The notes beneath the pieces were generated by a model, which saw only the letters and a program-made list of their open reading frames with translations, did no database searches and had not been told where the DNA came from. Both the position numbers and the translations under genes were made by a program. Positions 1-11,700 of a DNA stretch of 64,000 nt are shown here, piece by piece. Positions within the stretch are counted from its first letter, which is position 1, and the number at the start of each line of letters is the position of its first letter. Source of the stretch: Acanthosepion esculentum (lineage: Eukaryota; Mollusca; Cephalopoda; Sepiida; Sepiidae); NCBI GenBank assembly GCA_964036315.1, contig OZ038480.1:10470203-10534202 (forward strand), read 5' to 3'.

Positions 1-227
1 TCTTTACACTGCACTCTTCAGCAAATCCGGGGTTTTATCAGCTGATATAAAGAAATCGAAGGACAATTCAAATTTCAATATATTTTTTAATCACTCATGA
101 TGAAATGCTATCCCAATCCTAACCCTACCGAGAATGTATCGCTGGTACATTGTATTTCTTTGTCAATTTTGATGAATCACGCTTACCGCAAATTTTTCCA
201 TGATATCTATCATCATTTGCATAAACC
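1..227. other. Unassigned AT-rich DNA
   Basis: No coding region, repeat or RNA signature is visible before the LTR that begins at 228. Confidence 0.5.
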
Positions 228-338
228 TGTTATGAGAACTTACCCGTAATAATAATGGACTATTCCGTACATCATAAATACTGCGCCTCAAGAGGGAGCA
301 GCAGTTCAGGTCGAGAGTTCAGAGTCAGTCAGTCAGTC

Positions 339-387
<49 letters not shown>

Positions 388-593
388 AGTCAGACAATTA
401 CTGTAAGACATTGGAATAGTGATACTGGTCGAGACAACATAGTTCTCTCTAACTAAACCTGATTGTCATTACTAATACTTCTACTTCTTTGTACATATTT
501 CTGTTTGTAATAAATCTGTGTTATTCCATACCTGTGTTCGTGTCATTCTTCATTGGTTCTACCTTTTACCATCACCGTGGTACAAGGAACTTG
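228..593 (+). mobile_element. Ty3/gypsy LTR, 3' truncated
   Basis: The segment opens with TGTTATGAGAACTTACCC and carries the same ordered blocks as the LTRs at 29932-30222, 34292-34581 and (inverted) 57884-58707, including CATTGGAATAGTGATACT and GTGGTACAAGGAACTTG. It stops about ten bases short of the expected end GACCATAACA, so its right edge is lost. No gag or pol follows, so it is a solo or broken LTR. Its U3 carries a simple-repeat expansion (323-384) where other family members have either nothing or a large hairpin module. Confidence 0.8.
323..384. repeat. Compound microsatellite (GTCA)n(GA)n
   Basis: About five GTCA units are followed by about twenty GA units, inside the U3 part of the LTR. 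A similar AGTCAGTCAC stretch borders the hairpin modules in the solo LTR near 58110-58130, so the microsatellite probably grew from sequence native to the LTR. Confidence 0.9.
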
Positions 594-1711
594 TTCTTCC
601 ATTTCAATGTTTTTGATTTCAATTACCAAGCAAGAATAATAAAAAAAAACGCGAAATTATTCAAAACAAGTGCTACATTTACTTGTAAAATTATGATGAA
701 ATCTCTATCCTTGACCGTTTTTAGAGTTTACTGTAATTATAAACATGCTGTTTTGCCACGAAACACTTTTAAAGATGGTCATCTAACATAGAGATTCATT
801 ATTTCCATCAGTGGCAAAAGCGAGTCATTTTGATAGTGTAATATAAAATGTCTTGAAGCTAATCGGAGTTCAGAACATTGGAGAGTGTAATAAGTACGAA
901 GTCTTAAAAATCCGTATTGAAAATGCTGAGCTTCATACACAGACTTCTGCTACACAATTATCTTAGCCACAAAGCAGGCTTTTTCTTTAAAAGTATCTTT
1001 GCTGGCATAACGTTAGACACCTAATGAGAATCTTACTTATTCTCTACGATAATAATGAACTTCGAAACTAGCTAATCAAACAATGTATTCTCCTTTATCA
1101 ATGTGTATTATCGCATTAAAAATGATAATACGTCACAGAGCCATTGATAGGGCTGATCATAAAGTATCTGAGCTAATTATAATCGTGACTAGCTAAGATT
1201 AAGACACTCGTGACCCATACAATCTGAGAACAGTAATTCTACTGGACTAGCTTGCTAACCACTGCCCACAGCAATACCTCACAGATATGTTAAAATTCGA
1301 CAAGATTTCACAGTTTAAGGTTATTATAGAAGTTATTGATGAATTGAGTTGAGCTACAATGTTTATTAACGCATTAAATATAAATAATAATGTGAAGGAA
1401 GGCCAACACAATGATGCGGATAGAAATTGTCTTACACTGTCATAAGTGCCTGTAAATTATACATACTGATATTTGTCCTTAACCTCAAAACATTTGGCGT
1501 TAGGAACAAACCAGACGCGCTTTCAATTATGTACAGTCATAAAGTCAGTGTCAGAGCTGGAAATAAAAGAGAAAAGTGGCTTATATGATTCCCCCCTCCC
1601 ATTCTATTTCGTCTATCTAAGGTCTACACGCTATCTTGCTTGTGTTAGGTTGTTCAGAAAACAATGTCCGATTTTAGAATCAAATTTTATTCCTGAATGA
1701 GTGTATTTTAG
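594..1711. other. No gene seen
   Basis: AT-rich sequence with only short open frames that have no recognisable domain. I see no repeat shared with the rest of the window. Confidence 0.5.
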
Positions 1712-2440
1712 ACTGAACATCTGTGCGTTTCTGTCATCGAGTTAAAAGGTTATTTATGCCTTTGTGATAAAACCTTACCGGTTTGAATGCCAAGAAATCT
1801 TTCGATGCAGTTTCTGCATCTTTTTTGCAACAGAATATCTTGGGGCTTAAAACTTTTTCAAGATGCTTGAAAATGTAGTAGTGTGTGGATGTGAGATCAG
1901 AAGAATACGGTTAATGTGGCAAAACCTGCTATCTCAAATCGGTAATCTTCTGTAGCGTCATCCTAGCAACATGTGACCGAGTATTGTCATGAAGAAGAAT
2001 CAAAACTCGCCGATTAACCAGTACCGGTCGCATTTTGCTTAATTGAATGCGCATTTCATCCAGTTGTTGGCAGTAAACTTTGACAATGGTGCTCTGGTTA
2101 GATTTCAAAAAGCTGTAATGGATAACGGCAATGGCGGACCACTTAACTGTCTCCATAATCTTCTGTTGGTGCAATTTCAGTTTTGGAAAGTGTTTGTGTC
2201 CTTCGACAGGATCAAACCATTGAGCCTTTTGTTTACGATGCGATTTTGTTCGACTAGTGTTTTCAGATGTTGATTGTCAATTCCAGATAGACATCCTCTG
2301 CTAGCTTGATCTTCAAGACTCGTATCCCCACTGTGGAACTTCAGAAACCAGCGCCATACTGTCCGATCACATGTGGATCCTTCACCCTTTGTTCTGTTAA
2401 TGCTAGCAATAGTTTCAGAAGTATTATGACCAAGCTTAAA
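1712..2440 (-). pseudogene. Mariner transposase remnant
   Basis: Read on the minus strand, this is a Tc1/mariner (DD34D) transposase in several frames. It begins near 2440 with the helix-turn-helix part, then a stretch resembling the region before the first catalytic Asp. The best open part is 1929-2174, with FLKSNQS, YCQQLDEM and LLHDNTRSHVARMTLQK. HDN-R-HVA is the block holding the second catalytic Asp. Beyond 1929 the reading continues in another frame through a YHFFKHL-like region to about 1715. Frameshifts and stops show it cannot encode an active enzyme. I did not find terminal inverted repeats. It is a different mariner subfamily from the copy at 35801-41486. Confidence 0.85.
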
Positions 2441-4607
2441 TTCACATGAAAAAGTAAACGCATTTATTATTTTTTCATATTCAAGATGCGAGATATATAA
2501 TGTTTTAAATTCAGTTCTGAAAGAGATTAATATAAAATATAAAAGAGAATACTTTAATCATTAGGAATGATTTATGCAGCTATTATAACAATATATAAGC
2601 ACACAAAAGGTTTATTCTAAAAGCGAACATTATTTTCTGGACAAGGAAATATATTGAACCCATCCTATCTTACCTATCGGTGGGTCACACCCTAATTTTC
2701 CAAGTTAACGAGTTCATCCTACAGTACCTCTCTATAGGATAACTCCTATTTTGTTCATTTGCGAGGCCCACCCTATGCTACCTGTCGATGAAACTCAACC
2801 TGATCTATTCTATCTATCGAGGAGTCTTATGTATTTGTTCACTTTACATCTGTTTGCTCCACTGTTTTGCTAGAAATAAGGCTACGTTTGAAAGGAAAAG
2901 AATAAAAAATCAATAATAGGAAGATGGGGAGTGTGTTCAACCACAATAATCATCGCAAATAATCTATTTGGAATACAAGCTGATTTAGAAATCCGATGGG
3001 AACTCTGGCCTAATTTCCATCTTACTTAAACAATTTTCTACACCTGGCCTTGTGCCGTATGAAGCTAGACTTAGTGAATACGATAAAATGGAGAAATATG
3101 CGAGAGCAATCAACTTCAAATAAATATAAAAATTCAAGAGAGAAATAAAAAACGCTTGATAACAAGCTTTTTCCAGTTACCTCAATGGATTTGATCTAAG
3201 ATTCTTATCCAATATGTGAATTACGACGCTACTTTTTAATCAATATATTTTGCTAGAAGAAATTTCGATCACATTTGAACAATTTCGATGAAGTAGAGAA
3301 TTAAATCGTGTAAATGTCCGCAGCTTTGAAGACTATTCTGTCACCGAAAACAGTATACTGCAGAGTGAGAATGCCTTAGGTAAATTTGCCCCCACAACGC
3401 GTTAATGAGTTAATTGAGGGGGGGGGGGGCAACTTCATAGTACAGGTATAAGTTATACACAGAGAAAAGAAAGCAAAAGTCATGTCGAATAAGACAACCG
3501 AACCAAATGGTCTCATTCTCAACGAAAATTAATTATTTAAAATCGGTAACGGACGGATAAAACCGATAAGTCAGGTATAATTTACACCTTTTAGTCACTA
3601 GTTCATTCACTAATTTAAAATGTGGAGTTCACGACAGCAAAAGTTAAGTCAGGTAAGTGAGAGAGAAGAACAGCCAATCTCTGTAATCAGTTTTAGGCAA
3701 AATTGGATCTTCGTACCCACAAAAACGGAGTATCAAAAGGACGTATTTTTCCGCCATTAACTTTAGTATTATTTTTTAACTAATTTCCTCCCTCGGTAAT
3801 TAGGGTTAAGTTAGGGTAGGACAAACTCATTTGGTGACAGCTTGCTTCTGTAATTTGCAGGAACCATGTTAAGCATCTTACCTAAAGCGCCATAGTGGAG
3901 GGTACACTAACTGTTGTCATGCATTTCACTGTTTCTCCTGAGGTTGATATAATGTTTGGCAAGAATCATTATACACAAGTGTTGACGCTCTGAATTTAGT
4001 GACGTATACTGGGGTGAAAATGGCGATAAATCGTTTTTCCTTTTAGCTTTGTTAGCTCCCTTGGAAAGAAAATCAAATAGCTTTGGCCCAATTTCTTTCT
4101 CCAAATAATTATGAACATTACTGAAAGTTTGGTTGAAATAGAGCCAGATATCATGAAACATTAGCTATGCAGACTAACAGACGATTGATAAATTATGGTT
4201 AGCTACAGCTTTATTTTATTTTTTTTGTTTTATTTATTCATAAATTTGCATTTATTCATTCATTTATTTATGCTGACGTTGATCAAACTATTCAATGAAT
4301 CATAGAGAAATTTATGACTTTAAGTAAACATATTAAGCTTAATGACGCGAAAGTTATCTCCCAAAAATTTACTGACCAATATTAAAAGCATCCAAACTAA
4401 AGCATTTGAATGTCAATTGTAATTGCTAACCAGAAAAATTCGTAATAATAATAATACAACTAAAATGAACAATGGCAACAATAACAACTATAACAGCAAC
4501 AACAACAATAATAATAATAATAATCAGAGGAAGAAGAAAAACAAAAAATCGGAGTTGATCAAAAAAGAACAAGAAAGAATGAAGGTAAACCTATGCAAGA
4601 ATGGAAA
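2441..4607. other. No gene seen; low-complexity patches
   Basis: Contains a degenerate tandem repeat of roughly 50-60 bp at about 2650-2830 (recurrent ATCCTA/CACCCTA blocks), a 12-G run at 3418-3429, and an AAT/AAC-rich stretch at 4441-4525 that gives an asparagine-rich open frame of no value. A 84-codon open frame at 3907-4161 (minus) has no recognisable domain. Confidence 0.5.
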
Positions 4608-6862
4608 AATATAACCAAGTATAATGTTAGGCAAACTCTAATAAAATCCCCAAAATCCCCAGGAAATGACAAGGTACCCAATTTTGGTCTCTATCATCTG
4701 ACATCAATCCATAAAACTCTTGCGCAAACTTTATCAGTGATAATTAATAACCTCAATAAAATTACAGAATGAATCACTGAAGGTATTACATATCTCCTAC
4801 CAAAAAACAGGTGAAACAGATGATCCAAAGAATTATTAAGCCAATAAAATCTCTCTCTACCACATATAAATTGATAACGTCTGTACTGACTAATGGTACT
4901 TATCCTTTTCTCAATAAAAACAACATTCTTCCCCTGGAACAGAAGGGATGTTGAAGAGGTTCATATGGTTATCAACTACTAATAAATAAAATGGAAAATT
5001 GCAGTTTGCTTAGATTACCGTAAAACCTTTGATAGTGTGTCACACTCTTGTATCTTTAAGACTTTAGAAATGTACAAAGTCTCCTCGATGACAGTACATT
5101 TCCATAAATTTAGTATGAAACTATTGAAAGCTACATTATAGCTAAATCACACCAAATGTACTACGGGTTTCAATTGTTTGAATATCCAACGAGGAATCTT
5201 TCAAGAAGACTCCCTGTAACTCCTTCTGAACTACCTGTCCGTAATGTCACTGACATGAACTAAACTGTATTACCGTTGGATACAAAGTAAAAAACAAAGC
5301 CTTTAATCACTTACTCTGCATGAATGATATCAAACTCTTTTCCAAAGACGGCAATGACTTGAAGGGTATCATCAATACCGTAAAATGTTTCAATGATGAG
5401 ATAAACACGCTCAATAGATTTAGATTTTGTCACAAAGATTAGGGAACCGGAATAAGACGAATCCTATAAATGCCTAGGAGTCATCGAAGGAAATGGAATA
5501 CAGCATACCAAATGAAAGAGAACGCAAGAAAGGAATACTACAGGAGTGCGCGTCTGGTGTTAAATATGGAGTTGAATTCACAAAACAGAATATCAGCCAT
5601 AAACCCCTTGACTGTTCCTGTGGTGCAATACAGTTTCAACATCCTTAACTGAACCATAGCTGACACTAAGCGAAGGGATGTCAAAGCGAGAAAGCTTCTC
5701 GCCACCGCGTGTGTCATTCTAAGGCTGCTGTTGATCTCTGTATGTGCCTAGATCCAAAGGAGGCAGAGGATTAGTTCAACTAGAACTGTCTTACAAAACC
5801 ACAACAAACAGACTTCAAAGATACCTTGAATCTACAGAAAACTGGATGATGATCTGAGTCAAAGAACATGAAAGAAATAAGAACCTTTATTCAGTAATAA
5901 AGGAAGCTAACAAATTCTTAAGGGAATTTTAAGTGGGTGAAGAAGTGCAAATAAATCAAAATACACCGACTGCAAAGAACATAAGAAAGAAAGTAAAATC
6001 AAATGCAATGTACCAAATGCAGAAACGATGACAAGATAAGCCTCTTCATGGTCGATACTCTGCCCGTACCAAACAAGCTGATGTAGACAAACCCCGAACG
6101 CATCAGTGGGTACGTAGTGCAGGGCTAAAAGCTGAAACTGAAGGTGTTATTCTTGCTGCACTGGACCAATGCTTGCTAACTAGAAATTACCAAGCACACA
6201 TACTGAAAATTGTCTTAACAGAAAAATACAAATTCTGTGATAAATATCCAGAAATAATTTGACAATCTTTTATCAGGTTGCACAGTGTTAGACCCGGTTA
6301 CAGAGATCGGACCTGTAACAATTTTGTGGGACTTTATAATACTCACAGACAGATCAATCAAAGCTAATCGCCTAGACATTGTGATAAAGCTAATCGCCTA
6401 GATATCATCAATAAAAAACAGAATGTGTTTTTATTGACATGGCAGTCCCTGCAGATTGTAATGTATCTTTGAAGACCTTAAAAAAAAACTATCAAAATAC
6501 GAGGATCTTGAGGAAGGGAATTTTTAAAAAGTGGCACATGAGGACATCAATAATTCCAGTTGGATTTCGAGCCCTTGGATTGATTGGAAAAGGTCAGATA
6601 GACTCATTGAAGGGATTCCTGGTAGCCCATGCCTTAAAGAAATACCAAACATTATACTCAAATTATAACTCACACATTACGAAGAGCTATATGTATGTAA
6701 GATGTGTGTGATCTTATGTTTTCTTTCTATTTGTTTTTACAAAAATGATCAGTGGAAAGTGTCATGAAGTTATTTCTGACCTTAGGTCTCTGGTTGGGAC
6801 CCGGAAGGAAATGTGTATACAACAGAAATCAAAGGAAGTAATAATAATCATAATTTTAAATA
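4608..6862 (+). mobile_element. R4-like (RLE-type) LINE, 5' truncated, decayed
   Basis: A non-LTR retrotransposon read through many frameshifts. The reverse transcriptase starts at about 4640 (SPGNDKVPNFGLYHL). The DYRKTFDSVSH block is at about 5010-5045 and a GIFQEDSL block near 5190, a mutated form of the GIFQGDSLSPLLF motif seen in the copy at 27065-27358. The region after the polymerase is in 5470-5652 (YYRSARLVLNMELNSQNRISAIN). The C-terminal part at 6439-6711 (VPADCNVSLKTLKK ... RALGLIGKG) resembles the restriction-like endonuclease end of R4/HERO-type elements. A short 3' UTR ends in an ATA-rich tail near 6840-6862. The clade name rests on recall of the family, not a search. Confidence 0.8.
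6439..6714 (+). pseudogene. LINE C-terminal endonuclease domain fragment
   Basis: This 90-codon open frame is the best preserved part of the LINE. It starts in the middle of the domain at a chance Met. In relatives this domain follows a CCHC zinc knuckle and makes the first-strand nick for target-primed reverse transcription. The knuckle region just upstream (about 6230-6290, FCDKYPEI) is present but broken by stops. The conserved ALG-IGKG end is kept. Confidence 0.7.
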
Positions 6863-6928
6863 ACATTTACCTTCTTCTTCATTTTTGATTGCTTTTTACC
6901 AAAATTTTACTCAAGCCGTCAATCTATG
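6863..6928. other. Spacer after LINE
   Basis: AT-rich spacer; nothing recognised. Confidence 0.4.
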
Positions 6929-7300
6929 GTAGGTTAGAGGGCAGAAAAAATGATTGCATACTAGACAAAGATTATAAAAAAAAAAAAAAAGATAAAATAT
7001 GGGAAAAAAACGAACCGCTGAATCAGTTTGATACGAAAATACAAAAAAAACGGTGGAATGAGGAAAAATATGGATTTAATTGGTTATCCCTCCTAACTGA
7101 TAAAAAATGAGGAGCGATAACCGGTTAATTCCTAATTATTTCTTCTTCTCCCTTCACCATTTTTTGTGTCTTTTTGTATTTTCGTATCCAATTCTTTCAT
7201 TTGTTTGCTTGCTTTGTTTCCTATTTTATCTTCTTTTTTAACAATAATAATCTAAATTATTCAATTTTTTTTGTATCTCTAACAAGATTTTCAAGGAAAT
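6929..7300. repeat. Long imperfect inverted repeat
   Basis: Two arms of about 180 bp face each other across a short centre near 7092-7108. Matching blocks include GATACGAAAATACAAAAA on the left (about 7030) and its complement TTTTTGTATTTTCGTATCC on the right (about 7173-7190), and the central GGTTATCCCTCC / GGAGCGATAACC pair. The arms have diverged with small indels. It could be an old foldback or MITE-type transposon. No transposase is encoded. The open frame 6889-7110 is a by-product of the arm. Confidence 0.75.
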
Positions 7301-7716
7301 AAAAAAAGAAAAACATTGTAGTGGTATTGACGGCGTAAATCAACCTTCACATTTGTTTACTTTACGAATGTTTAAGCAAACAAAAAGCAAACAAGAGAAA
7401 AAAACACAAGAAAATAACCTTTCATAATAGGTACAATATTTATATTTATAAACGTCCAGTTTTTCATGAATTATTAATATGAGTTACTTCCCTTTAACTG
7501 GGTTAAAGTTTTTACTATTAAAATTTTTTTACCTGAGCTCACAAAACTTGAAATAACTTGAGGCTCAAAATGTTCACTGAAATAGAGTTTAAAGAATCCT
7601 GTAAATCTGAAAATATGTTGATAACCTCTTAGCTTTAAAGATGTTGGAGAAGTGAATGTTCTGTAAACGTCTAATTTGTTTTCGTTGCTCGTAGTGCAAT
7701 GTATTGTTCGTAATGT

Positions 7717-7776
7717 TTGTAATTTAAGTTTCGTAAGAAGATTCTATTGAATCTTCTTACGAAACTTAAATTACAA
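7717..7776. repeat. Perfect 28-bp hairpin, 4-base loop
   Basis: The left arm 7717-7744 is the exact reverse complement of the right arm 7749-7776; the loop is TATT. The 60-base palindrome lies in otherwise unannotated AT-rich DNA. Perfect arms imply a recent origin or continuing correction. Confidence 0.95.
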
Positions 7777-9069
7777 GCGTGATTGAATATTTTTTTAGTA
7801 AGTTGCAGAAGAAGTTGGTGAGTGAGTTGAAATTTTAGCTTGAATTACAGAGAAGTTATTTCATGTTAAAAAACTTGAGATTCTAACTTTGTACTTCGCT
7901 GCAGTAATGATACAAGCGTCGTGAACTCGTTTAGCAAATGCTAGTCGTCGTAAATTCTCACTGCCTGGGTTCGCTCGTACATTCAATTTATATGTTTTTA
8001 ATCACGTGACAGGATCCTGAAAGCATTGTTTTTTCGTCAGGTCAAAAACTAGGTTGATGTTATTCGGACGTAGTGGTGAGCAGGTAAATTGTTTTTTTAA
8101 TATTTGTTAACCACTCAGGGAGCGCCTTACAAAACTCAGTCTGGAACCTGATATGTTTTGTTTTGCTCATTGAGAACAAATGTACGTGCAGATTAGCGAG
8201 ATAATTTTAATATTTATTGTCCAATGAGAAGCTAAGGTTTTCAGAAAAAATGTATGAAGCTGTGATCCACTTTTTGCACGAAAATCGACATTGATGAAAA
8301 GGTAGTAGCGGAATGCTAAAACATCACAAACGTTTTTTTTTGTTTGTTTGTTTTTTTTTGTTTATCTTCTTACTTTATCGTTTATTCATTTCCTTAACTT
8401 CATCACTTAATTTTGCTCGTCGTTATTACACGTTCAAACTGTCGTTCTGTGGACATAAGCAAGTAATTTGGATCCGAAATTAAAAAAAGAATATCCTAGA
8501 AAACTTGAATTTAAATCAGTTGGTCACGTATGATAAGAAATAAGTAGTTAGCTATGAATATCGAGCTGACGAAAACTTTAATTACCTAATCAGTAATAAT
8601 GCAACTACCACATTATTAAAGCAAGTTTACACTAAAAAGCGATGTGAGATCGACTTTCGTCGAAGGTTTTGTTTATTTTTTTCTGTCAATGTTGTCGACT
8701 AAAAGTAGTTGCAATAGAAAGCAACTGAAATTAAAATTAAACATGCCAATAAAAATCATTAATCAATGTTTCATTTATGAAGTTCTTTAAAAATAATATA
8801 TTATAAAAATTGTTATTTATTTCATAATAGAAATGTCATTAAAAATAATAACATTTATTTAGTCCTCATTCAATATTTACTATTAAAAGTTGTCTCCCTT
8901 AGACTTTTATCGTAACCAATATTTGACATATATAACAGATATCTGAAAATTAGGTTATCCCACTTTAGCGTTACAAACTATAGGTAGTAGTTCAGTACTC
9001 GTCCCTTCGCAGACATAAAGATGCTCATATTTAGAATCTAAATTATTTGTTCAATTAAAGCACTACATT
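7777..9069. other. No gene seen
   Basis: AT-rich DNA with T/TG-rich runs near 8330-8360. No coding signature on either strand. Confidence 0.5.
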
Positions 9070-9400
9070 TACCGTATTTCCCATGTATAAAAAAAATAAG
9101 CAAAATCAGGGGTGCGTATTATGCACAGCTACAAAATATCTTTAAAAAATTGCCGTAAAATAAAATAAGAATTATCGTAAAACTAAATTAAAATAATATA
9201 ATTCTATGTTTAAAACCATTTTTTTAATAAGTGTAAGTAACGCTGGCCGTAATGAAATTGAAGAGGTACAATTTATAGGGTTTGATTACCAAACAAGGGT
9301 TGCGTATTATGCATGAGTAGCAGCATTTTCCCACACTTTCAGCACAATTTTAGGTGTGCGTATTATGGATGAAGGCGTATTATACATGGGATTTACAATA
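9070..9400. mobile_element. MITE with CCCATGTATAA inverted ends
   Basis: The left end (9070-9090) contains CCCATGTATAA and the right end (about 9379-9400) its complement TTATACATGGG, with the outer bases also partly matching. The interior holds several GTGCGTATTATG-like blocks (near 9112, 9300, 9355), some close to the ends, a pattern common in this MITE type. There is no coding capacity. The superfamily is not certain from the sequence. Confidence 0.7.
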
Positions 9401-9544
9401 CTAGAAAATAGATTCAATTTATATACAGAATGAGTCGTACAAATGAAATCAAAGGGCCACACATTTGTACTCTTTTTACCTATCACCAAGAGGTTGTCAT
9501 AAGAAATAAAGGAAAATAAGTACCCCACCTGACTTCTTCATCTA

Positions 9545-10520
9545 TGTGTAGTGCCCTTTCAGGACGTGGACGATCATGACTCTCCAAAATATCCTTTCCT
9601 TTGTATCGATTATTAACTTTGTCTCTTTGTTATCAATCCTAGCCCCTTTTCTGCCATTTATACAAGCTCGTTAGGTAGGTTTTTCACCGTTTTCATCTGT
9701 TTTCCTTGTTTTCAATATCTCCCGTGAATGACAAACTCTCTTTCATCATTATGTACCCGAGAAATGTCCACTGTCTCTTTCTGATTCAAAGTATACGTGT
9801 CCTTTTTCTTCTCATTTTCCCTAAAACATCGTCGTTGCTCACATGTTCAGGTCATGATATACACAGCATCCTTCTGTAGATCAACATTGCTGTTGCCTGA
9901 AGCCCTTTCTTCATCTGTGAGGGGATTGTCCAGCATTCATTGCCATATAGGAGGATCGATATTACATAACAGTTCCGTACACCTTTCTTTGTTTCTAACG
10001 ATTTTTCCTGAATCTTAAGACTTTGCTTAGCATTTGAAAGGCATCTTTCTATATTCTTATGCGTCATCGGATTTCACTGTTGCATCTTCCGTCCTCTGTT
10101 AAAACACTTCTTAGCTATTTAAATTTTTGTACTGGCTTCATTTTTGGTGTCTCCAATTTGTAGTTTATATCTCGGGCTGACAACCATACATTCTGTTTTC
10201 TTACAATTTATGTTAAGTCTTTTCTTCTCGTATTCCTTTACTACCTTCTGCAGTTTCCTTTCTCTTTCTGCTATCAACACTGTTTCATTTACATATCCCA
10301 GGTTGTTAAGATTCTAGCCACCAATAATAAATCCTGGTAGGACTTCTAATTCACTCAGGAACTTCTCACTATAAATGCTGAATAAGTCCGGTGAGAAGAC
10401 GCATCCTTGTCTTACGGACCTTTCTATTTTTGTACATTTACTGAATCTATCAATAAACAGGCGGTTTGTTCCAGTATAGGTTCTTGATTATTCTAATATA
10501 TTTCCCAAATAAATCAAGCG
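9545..10520 (-). pseudogene. LINE reverse transcriptase 3' fragment
   Basis: On the minus strand the reading starts near 10520, passes a polymerase block resembling RQGCVFSPDLFSIYSE (about 10390-10430), then a degenerate version of the YADDTVLIA active-site block (about 10280). It continues through the post-polymerase region SLETKKGVRNCYVISILLYGNECW (9852-10067) to a tail near 9545. The same family recurs at 59721-60570 with complementary preservation. Several frameshifts make it non-functional. Relatives carry an AP-type endonuclease upstream, absent here. The RTE-like label is tentative. Confidence 0.8.
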
Positions 10521-10664
10521 TGCAGTTCAAACAGTTGAAAAATACGTTTGCATATGCACATTTGAATTAAATAACAGACCTAAATATCTATATGAATAAA
10601 TGCGAACTTGGAGCACAATTCTCCTACAAATTATGGGGTTAAAACGCGCCAGCTCTACTTCTAC

Positions 10665-10927
10665 GGAGTCAGATAAGGTCGGTTTAATGTGGGGAACCGG
10701 GGCTCGTACACTCGGACTAAGAACAAAAATTCCCCGATACCTCCGCAACCGTTGGCTGCGAAGGCTTCGGTGCGAGCACCGATCCTTCTCACTGGTGCAA
10801 GGAAAAGGTGCAGACTCGGGCATCTATTCCCCAGGGTTGGGCACCGCAGACCATAATTTTCTTCACTTGTCCCTGTCGGAGCAGCAACTCTGGCCGAAGA
10901 CAGAGATGCAACTACGAAATGATAAAT
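10665..10927 (+). repeat. Hairpin-rich GC module (Helitron copy A)
   Basis: GC-rich block starting AAGGTCGGTTTAATGTGGGG. It contains inverted pairs such as TCGGTGC-GAG-GCACCGA (about 10768-10784) and a CCGCAACCGTTGGCTGCGAAGG arm set. Long open frames on both strands here (10600-10993) arise because GC-rich DNA lacks stops; they overlap on opposite strands and show no protein domain. It is homologous to the modules at 16261-16557 and 16601-16890 and shares its start with the LTR modules at 58132-58633. Confidence 0.8.
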
Positions 10928-11175
10928 AAACGCGTGAATACTACCTCCCGTGCTCAATATCTGTGTTATATATCTACTTCTAGGCGATACCACTTTTCAA
11001 GTTTAACTAATTTGCATATTGATTTTTTTTTTAAATTAATTAACTGTCCTTCATTACTGTTCTTTTATTCAAAGATTTTTCTGTTTAGGAATATTGTCTT
11101 ATAGAATGCACAAAAAATTTGCATTATACTTGGCCTTCAACAAGTTGGCATCTATTTGTAAAACTTTCCTTAACT

Positions 11176-11700
11176 ATAATAAGCTTGCCCCTACACCCGA
11201 CCAATTAATTTCTTCTGTTTTTACATTCATATTCATTGAACTGAACGTTCACAACCCCTTCAACATTTCATAAATAGTGAACATTAATCCCATAGAAAAA
11301 CAAATAATTTTTCCGAGAAAATTACCAGGTTAATTTTTTTAAGGCAATCATTTATCAGTTTACATATATAGCATCCATAATTAGCTGCCTTTTTACAGAA
11401 GTTACACTGTGGAAATTCGACAAACTACATTCTACCAAAATGGATTTTTCTGTGTAAGTAGAACAAGTAAAAAAAAGCAAACAATATTTCATACACAAAC
11501 GTATCCCCCACCCACGAAAGAAAATATAAAAATGCTTCCTTTTTAATTTATTTAGTTTTTAAAAGTCTGAACAGAAATAAGCTAATTACTAATTTGCATA
11601 AACTGCTTAAAATATCTTCTATTAGAAATCCATTCACAATTATCAGTTAAATGTCTAATATCTATTTTTTTTCTTCTTGATATTAATTTCCACTGGACTT
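11176..11700. other. Helitron filler without gene
   Basis: AT-rich sequence unique to copy A, between the shared 5' part and the helicase. No Rep nickase motif (two-His motif, two Tyr) is visible, so the element is deleted for the rolling-circle replication domain. Confidence 0.5.

Noticed and set aside
4423..4614. Asn-rich protein
   Set aside because: It is a translation of an AAT/AAC low-complexity stretch.
7717..7776. An animal microRNA precursor or a terminator
   Set aside because: A perfect 28-bp stem with a 4-base loop lacks the mismatches and loop size usual for animal microRNA precursors, and a hairpin terminator does not apply in eukaryotic DNA without a neighbouring gene.
10600..10993. 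Two 110-codon open frames on opposite strands as genes
   Set aside because: They overlap almost fully on both strands inside the GC-rich hairpin module. Absence of stops is explained by composition and palindromes.
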